The notes: generated by a model not told the origin, from the sequence alone. A DNA stretch of 64,000 nt from Paenibacillus sp. PAMC 26794 (GCF_000316035.1 NZ_ANHX01000086.1:1-64000), one strand, 5' to 3'. Numbered from the stretch's first letter, positions 16,429 through 31,400 are shown. Program-made: numbers and translations.

Positions 16429-19400
16429 ATGGCTTTTGAAAAAGAAACGTTGTTTTGGAACGAAAAATTCGGTAGTGACGATTATACCTTGACGCGGTTG
16501 CCTTACAGCAAAGCTCCAAACTCCCTGGTGCCCAATGTGAAAACCGTTGGCGGTTCGCTTTCGGAGGAAGCGGCGCAGCGGGTCCTTCAAATGAGCAAGG
16601 GTGCTCCGCTGGCTGCTTTTATGATTTTGCTCGCAGGTGTTCAGGCACTCTTGCATAAATATACAGGTGCTTCAGACATTCTGGTTGGCATGCCGGTTGT
16701 GCCGAAAAAGGGGGAGACGCGTCGATCCGTTAATCATACGGTCATTTTGAAAAACTCGCTTTCGGTGGGGGCAACTTTTAAGACGCTTCTGAGCGAACTG
16801 AGGACTTCCTTGCCGGAAGCCATTCAGCATCAACATATTCCGTTCTTGAGAATGACGGAGAAGCTGGATCTGCAATATGCAGAAGGGATACCCTTCGTCC
16901 ATACGCTAGTATCCCTTAAGGAGTTGCATCTGGACGAAATTGGGCAAAACGTGGTCACGGACTGTTCCTTTGAATTCAGTTTAGCCGGCGGGACGATACA
17001 GCTAGCGCTGTCATATAACGAGCACTTATATGACTCCGAGTTCATGAATCGGGTCGTCGGCCATCTGAATCGCCTACTGTCCGTGGGGCTTCATGAGTTG
17101 GAGCTGGACATCGTACGAGCGGACATGCTGTCGGAGGACGAAAAATTTCAATTAATACAAAGCTTCAACGATACCGAGAAGGACTATCCTCGTGATCGGA
17201 CGATTCATCAGCTTGTGGAGGAGCAAGCGAAGCGTGTGCCCGAGGCGACGGCGGTTGTCTTTGAGGGGCAGCGGCTTTCATACGCAGAGTTGAACGAACG
17301 GGCGAACCAGCTGGCGCGTACGCTACGATCGGTCGGTGTGCTGCCCAATCAGTTGGTAGGCTTGATGGTTAGGAGATCGCTGGAGACGGTCATTGGTATT
17401 TTGGCGGTTCTGAAAGCTGGCGGTGCCTACGTGCCGATCGACCCGGAGTACCCGGAAGAACGTATTCGCTACATTCTGGATAACTCGAACGCGCAGCTGC
17501 TGCTGACTCAAAGAGAGCTGTTACAGCAAGTCCCGTTCGAAGGGACCGTATTGGCGCTAGATGACAAGCAGGCCTATAGCGACGATGGCTCGAACCTGGA
17601 GGCGGCCAGTGGTCCACATGATCTTGCTTATGTCATTTATACGTCAGGTACAACGGGCAAACCCAAAGGGGTCATGCTGGAGCATCGTGGTTTGGTCAGC
17701 TTGAAGTTGATGTTCGCAGACAGGCTGGGCATTACGGAGCATGACCGGATCGTTCAATTTGCGAGCTTGTCCTTCGACGCATCCTGCTGGGAAGTTTTCA
17801 AAGCACTCTATTTTGGCGCGGCTTTGTACATCCCGACGGCCGATACAATTCTCGACACTCGTCTGTTCGAGAGTTATATGAACGAGCATGCGATTACGGC
17901 GGCGATTCTGCCCCCGACGTACAGCGCTCATTTGAACCCGGACCGTCTTCCCAGCTTAACAAAGCTTGTAACGGGAGGTTCGGCGGTATCGGCCGAATTC
18001 GTGCAGCAGTGGAAAGCGAAGGTTCACTATTTCAATGCTTACGGCCCTACCGAAGCTTCGATTGTTACGACGCTTTGGGATGCGGATGAGCAGCAGCCGG
18101 AGCGTAGAGTCATTCCAATTGGGCGCCCGCTGTCTAATCATCAGATTTTTATTTTGGATTCCCACCTGCAACTTGTGCCTCCGGGAGTGGACGGCGAGCT
18201 GTGCGTTGCAGGCGTGGGGCTTGCGAGAGGTTACCTGAACCAGCCGGAGCTGACGGCAGAGAAATTTGTGGAACATCCGTTTGCGCCGGGAGAACGCCTT
18301 TACCGGACAGGAGATCTCGCCCGCTGGCTGCCGGACGGTAATATGGAGTATTTGGGCCGGATCGACCATCAGGTGAAAATCCGTGGATTCCGAATCGAGG
18401 TCGGTGAGATTGAAGAGCAACTTCTGAAGATCGACTCGGTGCAGGAGACGATTGTGATTGCGCGGGAAGGCAAAAGTGGGCAAGAACTGTGCGCTTACCT
18501 GGTCGCTAGTCTCCCTCTTACGCTCGGCGAGCTGAGAAGCGCGCTGGCGCAAAAATTGCCGAATTACATGATTCCGGCACATTTTGTTCAGCTTCCGCAG
18601 ATGCCGCTCACCCCGAACGACAAAATCGACCGCAAGGCTTTGCCTGCCCCGGAAGGAAACGCACTGACCGGCGGCGAGTACGTAGCTCCACGCAATGAAG
18701 CCGAGCGGACACTTGCCGATGTGTGGCAGGCGGTATTGAACACCGATCGAGTTGGGGTAACGGATCATTTCTTCGAGCTGGGCGGAGATTCGATCAAGTC
18801 CATTCAAGTATCTTCGCGGCTTCATCAAGCCGGGTACAAGCTGGAAATCCGGGATTTGTTCAAATATCCGACGATCTCACAGCTTAGCCTGCATGTGATA
18901 CCGATCGGACGTACCATCGATCAAGGCGAAATTACGGGTGAAACGGCGCTGACGCCGATTCAGCATTGGTTTTTCGAGAGCTCCTTTGCGGACCCACATC
19001 ATTTCAACCAGTCGGTGATGCTGTACCGGAAGGAACGCTTCGACGAAGAGATGATACGTCAGGTGCTGCAAAAGCTGGCCGAGCATCATGACGCCTTACG
19101 GATGGTGTTCCGCAAAACGGAACAAGGGTTTAGCGCACGGAACCGTGCGATTCAGGAAGACGAGCTGTTCACGTTGGACGTGTTCGACTTCAAGGATGCG
19201 GAGAATCCCACGCAGGCTGTGGAAGCGAAGGCAACGGACATTCAAGCGGGCATCGATCTGGAGAACGGGCCCCTCATGAAGGCGGGACTGTTCCAGTGCG
19301 CGGACGGTGATCATTTGCTGCTCGGGGTTCATCATGCCGTGGTAGATGGCGTGTCTTGGCGCATTTTAATGGAGGATTTCGCTCTAGGTTACGAGCAGAC

Positions 19401-22400
19401 CGGCAAAAGCGAAGAAATCCGTTTCCCGGCGAAAACAGATGCGTACCGCACTTGGTCCGAACAGTTGGCTGCTTATGCGCAAAGCCGTGAGATGGCGAAG
19501 GAACGGGCCTATTGGCAGGCCGTGGATCAAATGGAGGTTCCGGCCGTGCCGAAGGATATGGAGGCGGACGTTACGACGCAGCAGGACAGCGAATCGCTGT
19601 TTGTCCGTTTGGCTCCCGAAGAAACGGAGCTGCTACTGAAGCGGGTTCACCGTGCCTTCAACACCGAAATGAATGATATTTTGGTAACGGCGCTGGGCAT
19701 AGCCTTACGCAAATGGACGGGGCACGAACGGGTGCGGATCAATCTCGAAGGACACGGACGTGAATCGATCGGAACGGATATCGACATCACGCGTACAGTC
19801 GGCTGGTTTACGACCAAGTTTCCGGTCGTCCTGGAGCCGGAAACCGACCGGGATTTGACCTATCAGATTAAACAGGTCAAGGAAAACTTGCGCCGCATTC
19901 CGAACAAGGGGCTTGGGTACGGCATATGCCGCTATCTTTCGAAATCGGAGGATGGTTTGGTTTGGGGCGCAGAGCCGGAAATTAATTTTAACTACCTCGG
20001 CCAGTTCGACGATGATGTCAACCAGGGCGAGATCGGCATATCTTCTTATTCCAGTGGCAGCCCGGCTAGCGACCGGCAGGCCCGCAGCTTTGTGCTGGAT
20101 ATCAACGGTATGGTGCTGGACGGTGCTTTATCGCTCGATCTCAGCTACAGCCGGAAGCAGTATCGCAAGGAAACGATGGAAGCCTTCGCTCAGCGGCTTG
20201 AGCAAAGTCTCCGAGAGCTCATTACCCACTGCGCAGGCAAAGAGAACACCGAATTGACGCCAAGCGACGTGCAATTTAAAGGCTTGACCATCACAGAATT
20301 GGAGCAAATCGCCCAGCGCTCGAGTCATCTCGGGGAAATCGAAAATATTTACTCGCTGACGCCGATGCAGAAGGGTATGTGGTTCCACAGCGCGCTTGAC
20401 CGGCAAACGGCAGCTTACTTTGAGCAGACGCGGTTTACGATGCGGGGAGCGCTCGACGTCCAGCTTTTTGAGAGGAGCTGGATGGAGCTTGCAAAACGTC
20501 ATCTGGTGCTGCGGGCGAATTTTGTGAAAGGACCGGCGGGCGAGCCGCTGCAAATCATATACCGCGACAAGCCAGTCGGCTTTGAATATGAAGAGCTGCT
20601 TCATTTGCAGGTACACGAGAAACAAGCTTACTTGAATGAAAAGGCCGAGGAGGACAAGCTTCGAAGCTTCGACATGGAACATGATGCGCTCGTTCGGTTT
20701 ACGATTCTGCGCACCGAAGAGCAAAGTTATCATGTGCTGTGGAGTTTTCAGCATATTTTGATGGACGGCTGGTGCCTGGCTCAGCTGACGCAGGAGTTGT
20801 TTGAGATATACTCGGCCCTGACCTCTGGGAAGCAGCCAGCGGGAGGTAAAGGATCGGATTATGGCGCTTATATCGAATGGTTGGAGAAACAGGACGATCA
20901 GGCAGCATCCAGCTATTGGACGGCGTTCCTGGCAGGCTACGAAGGGCAAACCGTACTTCCGGGGCAAAAGGAACCAGCGCCGAGCGGCAGATTTACGGCT
21001 GATCACGTCACCGCCGAACTGGGCAAGGACTTGAGCAAGCGGATGGACCGGGTGGCGAAACAGCACCTGGTTACAGTCAATACGCTGCTGCAAGCCGTTT
21101 GGGGCGTGATGCTGCAAAAATATAACGGAACAAACGATGCCGTATTCGGCAGTGTCGTTGCCGGAAGACCGGCGGAAATCCCGGGCATTGAGTCTATGAT
21201 CGGGCTGTTCATCAATACGGTGCCGGTCCGCGTCAATAGCGAAGTGGACACCGTGTTCGCCGACCTGATGGCGAAGCTCCAAGAGCGGGGGCTGGATTCC
21301 GGGCGTTATGATTACTATCCGCTGTATGAAATTCAAGCTCGCAGCGTGCAAAAGCAGAATCTGATCAACCATATCATCGCTTTCGAGAACTATCCGGTGG
21401 ACGAGCAGATGGAGCAGGCGGGTGACCGGCAGCACGGCGACCTGACGATCGCTGACGTTCATATGGAGGAGCAGACGAACTATAACTTTAACGTGACTGT
21501 GGTGCCGGGAGCCGAGATCGAAATTCGATTCGACTTTAACGCCGAAGTGTTCGATAAAGACAGCATCGAGCGGCTCAAGGGGCATCTCGTGCATCTGCTG
21601 GAGCAGGTAACGGATAACCCGGAAATTACCGTGGGCGAGCTGGAACTTGTGAGGGAGGCAGAAAAGTCCGACCTTCTCGGACGTTTTAACGACACCACGA
21701 CGGAATTTCCGCGCGGGAAGACACTCATTCAATTGTTCGAAGAACAGGCAGAGCGCATACCGGATGCAGCCGCCATCTCCATGAATGAGCAAGAGCTGAC
21801 CTACCGCGAGCTGAATGAACGCGTCAACCGCCTTGCCCGTACCTTGCGCAGTCACGGGATATCCAAAGGATGTCTGGTCGTCATTATGGCCGAGCGTTCC
21901 ATTGAAATGGTGGTGGGCATACTCGCGGCACACAAAGCCGGAGCGGCTTACGTACCGATTGACCCGGAATATCCAGAGGAGCGTATCCGTTTCTTAATTG
22001 AGGATTCAGGAGGGCAGGTCATACTGACGCAAAGCCGCTTGCTCGAGCGCCTGGCGGGACTGGACTCGTTGATCTTATTGGATGACGAGTCCTTCTATCA
22101 CGAGGACGGAACAAACCTAAATCCAGGGATTGAAGCGACAGATCTGGCCTGCGTCATCTATACGTCAGGCACGACGGGCAAGCCGAAAGGCAACCTTGTT
22201 TCGCACCGCAACATCGTGCGCGTTGTGCAAAATACAAATTATATCGACATCACCAATCGCGATCATGTCCTCCAGCTTTCGAGCTATTCGTTCGACGGAG
22301 CGATTTTCGATATTTTTGGTGCTTTGACCAACGGGGCGCGGCTGGTGCTGGTTCCCCGCGAGACGTTGCTGGAAATTGGTCTACTGGCGGATCTCATCCA

Positions 22401-25400
22401 GCGCCAGCACATATCGGTCATGTTTATTACGACGGCTTTCTTCAACGTGCTTGTAGATGTGAACGTCCATTGTTTTCGGGATGTCCGGGCGATTTTGTTT
22501 GGCGGAGAGCGTGTCTCGGTTGGTCATGTACGTAAAGCACTCGCCCATCTTGGAGCGGGTAGGCTCAACCATGTGTACGGACCGACGGAAAGCACGATAT
22601 TTACCACGTACCTTCCGGTCGACTTCGTTGATGAGTCGGCGCTTACCGTTCCTATCGGACGACCAATCAGCAATACGACGGTGTATATCGTCGACAGCCG
22701 GAATAAGCTGCTGCCGATCGGCGTGGTCGGAGAGCTATGTGTCGGCGGAGAAGGTTTGGTACGGGGCTACAATAACCGGCCGGAACTGACGGCGGAGAAA
22801 TTTGTGCACAATCCTTTTACGTCAGGAGAGCGCATGTACCGGACGGGGGATTTGGCGAAATGGCTACCGGACGGCACGATTGAATATGTGGGACGAACGG
22901 ACGACCAAGTGAAAATCCGTGGCTTCCGCATAGAGCTTGGCGAGATCGAAGCTCAGCTTCAGAAAGTGGAAGGAATTCGGAAAACGACAGTATTCGCGCG
23001 GGAAAACGTGTCCGGCGAAAAGCAGCTTTGCGCCTATTATGAAGCGGACTGTGAGCTTCCGGCGGCCGAGCTGAAGAGCGTGCTGTCTCAGGAACTGCCG
23101 GCCTATATGATCCCGGCGTACCTGATCCAGTTGGAGCGTCTCCCGCTGACGACGAATGGCAAGGTAGACCGCCGTTCCCTCCCGGCGCCGGAGGAGAGCT
23201 TACAACCGGGCGAAGGACATACTCCGCCTCGGACTCCGCTCGAAGCCAGCTTGGCTGAAATTTGGAAAAGTGTGCTCGGATTGGAGTACATCGGGGTTCA
23301 TGACAACTTCTTTGACTTGGGCGGTCATTCCCTACGGGCGACGACACTGGTAAGCAAGGTGCATCAGGAACTGAACGTCGAGATGCCTCTGCGCGACGTA
23401 TTCCGCTACTCGACGATCGAACAGATGGCTCTAGCTATCTCCCGGATCGAAGAACATTCGTTCTCGTCGATTCCGCTGGCAGGCGCAAGAGCGTATTATC
23501 CACTTTCCTCAGCTCAGAAGCGACTGTTTATCCTGAATCAGCTGGAAGGGGCTGATCAGAGCTACAACATGCCGATCGTGCTGCTGCTGGAAGGATCGAT
23601 TGACCGGAGCCTGCTGGAAAAGGCTTTCCGCGGACTGATCGCACGGCACGAAACGCTGCGAACCGGCTTTGAGATCGTACAAGGCGAAACAGTACAGCGC
23701 ATTTACGAGAGTGTTGACTTTGCCGTCGCGTACCGTCATGCGATCGAGGAAGAAGCGCCTGAAGTCGTGCAGGCCTTCATCCGGCCTTTTGACTTGGCGA
23801 AGCCTCCGCTGTTGCGGGTGGAGCTTGTAGAGCTGGCAGCCGAACGTTATTTGCTGATGTTCGACATGCACCATATCGTCTCCGACGGGGTTTCGATGGA
23901 CTTGTTAGTGGAGGAACTCGTTCGTCTGTACGGCGGCGAGTCATTAGAGCCTTTGCGTATTCAATACAAGGACTATGCGGTATGGCAGCAGTCGGACGAG
24001 CACAAAGTGCAGTTGCAACGCGAGGAAGCTTACTGGATGGACCGTTACCGGGGTGAGTTGCCGGTTCTGGAAATGTCGACGGACTATCCGCGTCCTGCCG
24101 TGCAGAGCTTTGAGGGCCAAACGCTGACGTCCTTCGTGGACGAGGCAACGAACGAAGGTTTGAAACAGCTGGCTGCTCAAAGAGGAACGACGCTGTATAT
24201 GGTGCTGCTTGCGGCATATACCGTGCTTTTGCATAAATATACAGGTCAGGACGATTTGATCGTCGGAACGTCGATTGCGGGCAGAACGCACGGCGACATA
24301 CAGCCTTTGATCGGAATGTTTGTCAACACGCTGGCGATCCGCAATTATCCGGCTTCGGAGAAGACCTTCCTGTCGTATTTGGAAGAAGTGAAAGAAACGA
24401 CTTTAGGCGCTTACGAGCATCAGAATTATCCGTTCGAAGAACTCGTCGATAAAGTGCAGGTTAGCCGGGATTTGAGCCGCAACCCGCTGTTTGACACGAT
24501 GTTCTCCCTGCAAAACCTGGAGGAGTCAGAGTTTGAGCTGGAAGGGCTGAAATTGTCCCCGTACCCTAGCGAATATGGTATGGCCAAGTTCGACCTGAGT
24601 GTGGATGTTACGGAAGAAAATGGCGGACTGGAGTGCAGTTTTGAATTCGCAACGGCTCTTTATAAAGAAAGCACGATCCGGCGGCTGTCGATTCATTTTG
24701 GACATTTGCTTGCGGCGATCGTAAGCCGTCCGAATGCAAAGATCGCTGAGCTGAACTTGTTGACGGCAGATGAAAAAGAGAAGATTCTCGGCGCGTTTCA
24801 CCCGATGCAATCGGAAGTGGCTCCTTTGGCCGCGTTCCACCGACTGTTCGAGGAACAGGCGGAACGCACACCGGAAGAAGAAGCTGTCGTGTACGAGAAC
24901 GATCGGCTGACGTATGCGGAGCTGAACGAGCGGGCGAACCGCTTGTCGGCTACGCTGCGCGCAAGCGGCATCGGCCGGGAGACGATCGTTGGCATTCTCG
25001 CCGAGCGTTCGGTGGACTTGCTGGTGGCTGTGCTGGCCGTCTGGAAAGCGGGAGGGGCGTATGTACCGCTTGACCCGGATTATCCGGTGGACCGCGTGCG
25101 GTTTATGCTTGAAGACAGCGGAGCGAAGGTGCTGCTGACACAAACGCTGCTGAGAGAGCGTGCGGAATCCTGGCTCGGCGAAGAGGAACTGGCACTGGAG
25201 ACGGTGCTGTACCTCGACGACGAAGCGTCGTACAGCGAAGACCGGGAGAATGCACCGCTTGGCTCCAGCATGGTTTCGGGTAAAGTCTCCGGCGAGCTGA
25301 CGGGTGCTGTGAACGGTGGTGGCGAGAGTCATCCAAATGATGTTGATGTTGTCGGTATGGACAGCTTCCATGAAGCCCGTCCGGAGGATCTGGCATACGT

Positions 25401-28400
25401 CATCTACACGTCGGGAACGACGGGCAAGCCAAAGGGCGTGATGATCGAGCATCGTAGCCTGGTGAACACGGCAGCGGGCTACCGACGGGAATATCGGTTG
25501 GATCAGTTCCCGGTGCGACTGCTGCAACTCGCCAGCTTCTCGTTTGACGTGTTCGTGGGTGATATCGCACGCACGTTGTATAACGGAGGCACCATGGTCA
25601 TTGTACCGAAGGACGATCGGATTGATCCGTCTCGCCTGCACCACTGGATAGAGCGGGAACAAGTGACGATCTTTGAATCAACACCAGCACTGATCGTACC
25701 GTTCATGGAGCATATGCATGAGCAGGGGTTGGAATTAAGCGGTATGGAGCTGTTGATCACAAGCTCGGACAGCTGCAGTGTGGCGGATTACCGGACCTTG
25801 CAGGAGCGGTTTGGCTCATCGTTCCGCATTATTAACGCCTACGGCGTGACGGAAGCGGCAATTGACTCCAGTTTCTATGACGAAGAGTTGGAGAAACTGC
25901 CGCAGACAGGCCATGTGCCGATTGGCAAAGCGTGGTTGAATGCGAAGTTTTACATCGTGGATGCACATCTGAATCCTGTTCCAGTTGGCGTGCTGGGCGA
26001 ATTGGTTATCGGCGGCGTTGGGGTAGCACGTGGGTACTTGAACCGTCCAGAGCTGACGGAAGAGAAGTTTGTAGACAGCCCTTTCACCGCGGGTGAGCGG
26101 TTGTATCGCACGGGAGACTTGGCGCGGTGGATGGAAGACGGCAACGTGGACTTCATCGGCCGGATCGACAACCAGGCAAAAATCCGGGGCTACCGGATCG
26201 AGACGGGTGAGATCGAGTCGCAGCTGCTGCGGGTGGAAGGTGTGCGCGAAGCGGTGGTGCTGGTTCGAAGTGACGCGAACGGGCAGAAGGCGCTATGTGC
26301 GTATTACACGCCGGATACCGGTGCGGAGCTGTTGGTGAACGATCTGCGCAGTGCACTGGCACAGGAACTGCCGGGTTACATGATCCCGTCGTACTTTGTG
26401 GAGCTGGAGCGCTTACCTCTGACACCGAACGGGAAAATAGACCGGAAGGCGCTGCCAGCGCCGGAAGGGGAAGCGGGAAGCGGAACGGAGTATGTCGCAC
26501 CGCGCAATGAGCAGGAAACGAAGCTGGCGGCGATTTGGCAGGAGGTGCTGGGGCTTGCGAAGCAGATTGGTGTTCACGACAACTTCTTCGACATCGGTGG
26601 CCACTCCCTGCGCGCGACAACGTTGGTCAGCAAGATTCATAAAGAGTTGAACGTGGATCTGCCACTGCGCGACGTGTTCCGCCATTCCACGATCGAGAGC
26701 ATGGCTACCGCCATTTCTCGGCTGGATCAGCAGATATTTGTTTCCATTCCGGTGACGGATGGCCGGGAGGTGTACCCGCAATCTTTTGCTCAAAAACGTC
26801 TCTTTATTCTGAATCAGCTGGAAGTCGCAGAGCTTAGCTACAACATGCCGGAAGCGATGCTGCTGGAGGGTGCTTTGGACCGGGCAAGGTTCGAAGAAAC
26901 GTTCCGTAAGCTCGTGGCGCGGCATGAAATGTTGCGCACCGGGTTTGAAATGGTGGGTGGAGAAGCATCACAGCGGGTTTACCAGGACGTGAATTTTGCG
27001 GTGGAGTTCTATCAAGCGGATGAGCAAGAGGTCGAAGCGGTGGTTCATGGTTTCGTCCGTCCGTTTGATTTGGCTAAGCCACCGCTGTTGAGGGTAGGCC
27101 TTGTTGAGCTGGCTCCGGAACACCATATTCTGATGTACGACATGCATCATATTATTTCTGACGGCGTTTCGATGGAAATCTTTGTTGAAGAATTCGTGCG
27201 CTTGTATGGTGGAGAGAAATTGGAGCCGCTACGCATTCAGTACAAAGACTACACCGTTTGGCAGCATTCGCAGGAGCAGCAGGAACGGCTTCAGCATCAG
27301 GGGGCGTATTGGCTGGACATGTTCCAGGGCGAGCTTCCAGTGCTGGAAATGCCGACCGACTATCCACGTCCGGCTGTACAGAGCTACGAAGGTCAAACGC
27401 TGGAGATTTCCTTCGACGCTTCAAAAACCGACGGCCTGAAACAGCTGGCTTCGGAAACGGGCACGACGCTGTTTATGGTGCTGCTTGCGGCGTATAACGT
27501 GCTTTTGCATAAATATTCAGGTCAGGAAGACGTGATCGTTGGTACGCCGATTGCTGGAAGGAATCATGGAGATGTGCAGCCGTTAATCGGGATTTTCCTA
27601 AACACGTTGGCGATTCGCAGTTATCCGTCTTCAGAGAAGACATTTCTGTCATACCTGAAAGAAGTCAAAGAAACAACTCTGCACGCCTTTGAGCATCAAA
27701 ACTATCCGTTCGAACAATTGGTGGACAAGGTGCAAGTCACCCGTGACTTAAGCCGTAATCCGCTGTTCGACACGATGTTTACGATGCAAAATACGGAGAA
27801 CGAGCAATTTGAACTGGAAGGGCTTCGCCTGATTCCTTATCCGAGCGTACTGGATACTGCGAAGTTTGATATCAGCTTGGATGTGGGCGAGGAGAACGGC
27901 GGGTTGGATTACAGCTTTGAATATGCGACGGCTCTTTATAAAAGGGAGACGATTGAACGGCTGGCAAAACATTACGAGCAGTTGCTCGTGACAATTGTAA
28001 ACCGTCCAGATGCGAAGATTGCTGAATTGCACATGTTGACATCGGCGGAAAAAGAACAAGTTCTCAGTGCGTTTAATCCAGCGCAGCTAGAAGCGGCTCC
28101 TGCGGCTACGTTCCACCGGCTGTTTGAGAAACAGGCGGAACGCACACCGGAAGCGGAAGCCGTCGTGTACGAGGACGATCGACTGAACTATGTGGAGCTG
28201 AACGAGCGGGCGAATCGCTTGGCGGCTACGCTGTGTGCAAGAGGCATCGGCCGGGAGTCAATCGTCGGCATTCTCGCCGAGCGTTCGGTCGATTTGCTGG
28301 TGGCCGTGATGGCCGTCTGGAAAGCGGGAGGGGCGTATGTACCGCTTGACCCGGATTATCCGGCGGACCGCGTGCGATTTATGCTCGAAGACAGCGGAGC

Positions 28401-31400
28401 GAAGGTACTGCTGACACAAACGCCGCTGCGAGAACGTGCCGAGGCCTGGCTCCGCGAAGAGGAGCTGGCGCTGATGTCGGTGCTGTACCTCGACGACGAA
28501 GCGTCGTACAGCGAAGATCGGGCAAATGCCCCGATGTACTTTGATCAAGGCTCCAGCATGGCTTCCAGCCGGGTCTCTGGCAAACTAACGGGGGCTGTGA
28601 ACGGTGCGGATCGGAACCATCTGGATGTTGTGGATGATGTTGATGTTGCTGGCATGGACAGCTTCCATGAAGCCCGCCCAGAGGATCTGGCGTACGTGAT
28701 CTACACGTCGGGAACGACGGGCAAGCCGAAAGGTGTGATGATCGAGCACCGCAGTCTGGTGAACACGGCGGCGGGTTACCGGCGGGAATACCGATTAGAT
28801 CAGTTCCCGGTGCGGTTGCTGCAGCTCGCCAGCTTCTCGTTTGACGTGTTCGTGGGCGACATTGCCCGGACGTTGTACAACGGCGGTACCATGGTCATTG
28901 TACCGAAGGACGACCGGATCGATCCTTCTCGTCTGCACTACTGGATAGAGTGGGAGCGAGTGACGATCTTCGAATCAACACCGGCGCTGATCATGCCATT
29001 TATGGAATATGTGCACGAACAGGGGCTGGATATAAGTGGGATGGAGTTGCTCATTACGAGCTCGGATAGTTACAGCGTGGCGGATTACCGTACCTTGCAG
29101 GAACGCTTCGGCTCGTTGTTCCGCATCATTAACGCCTACGGCGTGACGGAAGCGGCAATCGACTCCAGTTTCTATGATGAGGAGTTGACGAAACTGCCGC
29201 ATACAGGCCATGTGCCGATCGGCAAAGCGTGGCTGAATGCGAAATTTCACATCGTGGACGCACATCTGAATCCCGTACCAGTCGGCGTGCTGGGCGAACT
29301 GGTCATCGGCGGCGTCGGTGTGGCGCGTGGGTACTTGAACCGACCGGAGCTGACGGAAGAGAAGTTCGTAGACAGTCCGTTCGCTGTGGGCGAGCGGTTG
29401 TACCGCACGGGAGATTTGGCGCGGTGGATGGAGGACGGCAACGTGGACTTCATCGGCCGGATCGACAACCAGGCGAAAATCCGGGGCTACCGGATTGAGA
29501 CGGGAGAGATCGAGTCGCAGCTGTTGCGGGTGGAAGGTGTGCGCGAAGTGGTGGTGCTGGTTCGAAATGACGCGAACGGGCAGAAGGCGCTATGTGCGTA
29601 TTACACGCCGGATACCGGAGCGAAGCTGGCAGTGAACGATCTGCGCAGCGCGCTGGCTCAGAAGTTGCCGGGGTATATGATCCCGTCGTACTTTGTGGAG
29701 CTGGAGCGCCTGCCTTTGACACCAAACGGGAAGATGGACCGAAAGGCGCTGCCAGCACCGGAAGGGGAAGCGGGAAGTGGAACGGAGTATGTCGCACCGC
29801 GCAATGAGCTGGAAACGGAGCTAGCGGTGATTTGGCAGGAGGTGCTGGGGCTTGCGAAGCAGATTGGCGTCCACGACAACTTCTTCGACATCGGCGGTCA
29901 CTCCCTGCGGGCGACAACGCTGGCAGGCAAGGTATTTAAGGAATTAAACGTCAACCTGCCGCTGCGCGACGTATTCCGTCACTCAACGATTGCGGCGATG
30001 GCCCAGGCGATCACCCGGATGGAACGGCGGGAGCATGAGGCCATTCCTCAAGCGGAAGAGAGAGAGTACTACCCTCTGTCCTCCGCGCAGAAACGGCTGT
30101 TCATTCAGCACACGCTGGATGGAGCAGATCAGCTTTACAACATGCCGGAACTGGTGCAGGTGGAAGGTGAGTTTGATTTAGACCGATTGGAAGCCGCCTT
30201 GCGGAAATTGATAACACGGCATGAATCGCTGCGCACCGGTTTTGAAATGATGAAGGGCGAAGTGGTTCAGCGGATATACCCACAGGTCGATTTTGCTATC
30301 GAGCACCATCAAGCGGATACAGAGGATTCAGATCAAATCGAGCAGATCGTCCGCAACTTCGTTCGTCCGTTTGATCTCGGCCAACCGCCGCTGCTGCGCG
30401 CCGGGGTCATCGAGCTGGAGCCGCACCTGCGTATTCTCCTTTTCGATATGCACCATATCGTGTCCGACGGTGTATCGATGGCGATTGTGATGGAGGAGTT
30501 CTCGAGTTTCTACGCCGGAGAACAGCTGCCACCCCTGCGCATTCATTACAAGGATTATGCCGTTTGGCAGCAGTCGAAGGTCCACCGAGAGCGAATCGGG
30601 CGGCAGGAAGCGTACTGGCTGCAAACCTTCGAAGGCGAGCTGCCCACGGCGGACCTGCCGATGGACTACGAACGGTCTGCCGTTCGTAGCTACGAAGGCG
30701 CGCATGTGGAGTTCGACATCGAAGCTTCTCTCTCTGCGCGGTTGCGCGAATTGGCTGCCGAGTGTGAAAGCACGCTGTTCATGGTGCTGCTTGCGGCTTA
30801 TACTGTGTTGCTGTCCAAGTACAGCGGTCAGGAGGACTTGATCGTGGGCACCCCGGTGGCTGGAAGAACTAACGCCGATTTGGAGCCGGTCATCGGCATG
30901 TTTGTTAATACGCTGGCGCTCCGCAATCGTCCGTCTGGCGACAAAACGTTCTTGTCCTACCTGGAAGAAGTGAAGGAAACAGCTTTGGGTGCTTTTGAGA
31001 ACCAGGATTATCCATTCGAGGATCTCGTGGAGCGTTTGAATGTGAAGCGGGAGCCGGGCCGCTTCCCGTTGTTCGATGCCGTTTTCGACTTGCAAAATAT
31101 CGAAGAACGAGACGCCGAACTGGAAGGGGTCAGCCTGAAGAATTACGAGCTTGACCATTTGGAGGAAGCGAAGTTTGATCTGACGCTGTTTATGTATGAA
31201 AACGAAGGGGCGTTGAGCGGGGGCTTCTTCTACGCCACCAAGCTGTTCAAAGAAACGATGATCCGCACCTTGACTGAGGATTACCTGCGGGTACTGTCTC
31301 AAATTGCGGAAAATCCACAACTCGAGCTAAGCCGAATTGAATGTCATAAACCGGCGGCAGGCGCAAAGAGTGCCGTCGATACGATCGAATTCGCGTTCTA

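Noticed and set aside
20128..21933. A 601-codon ORF antisense to pmxA, and many similar ones in the cluster
   Set aside because: Long antisense ORFs are expected in GC-rich NRPS DNA; composition is Arg/His/Leu/Gln-rich with no domain.
24820..29920. Assembly duplication error as the cause of repeated Dab modules
   Set aside because: The copies differ in linkers, C domains and scattered bases, and the module count matches a decapeptide, so real modules are more likely.
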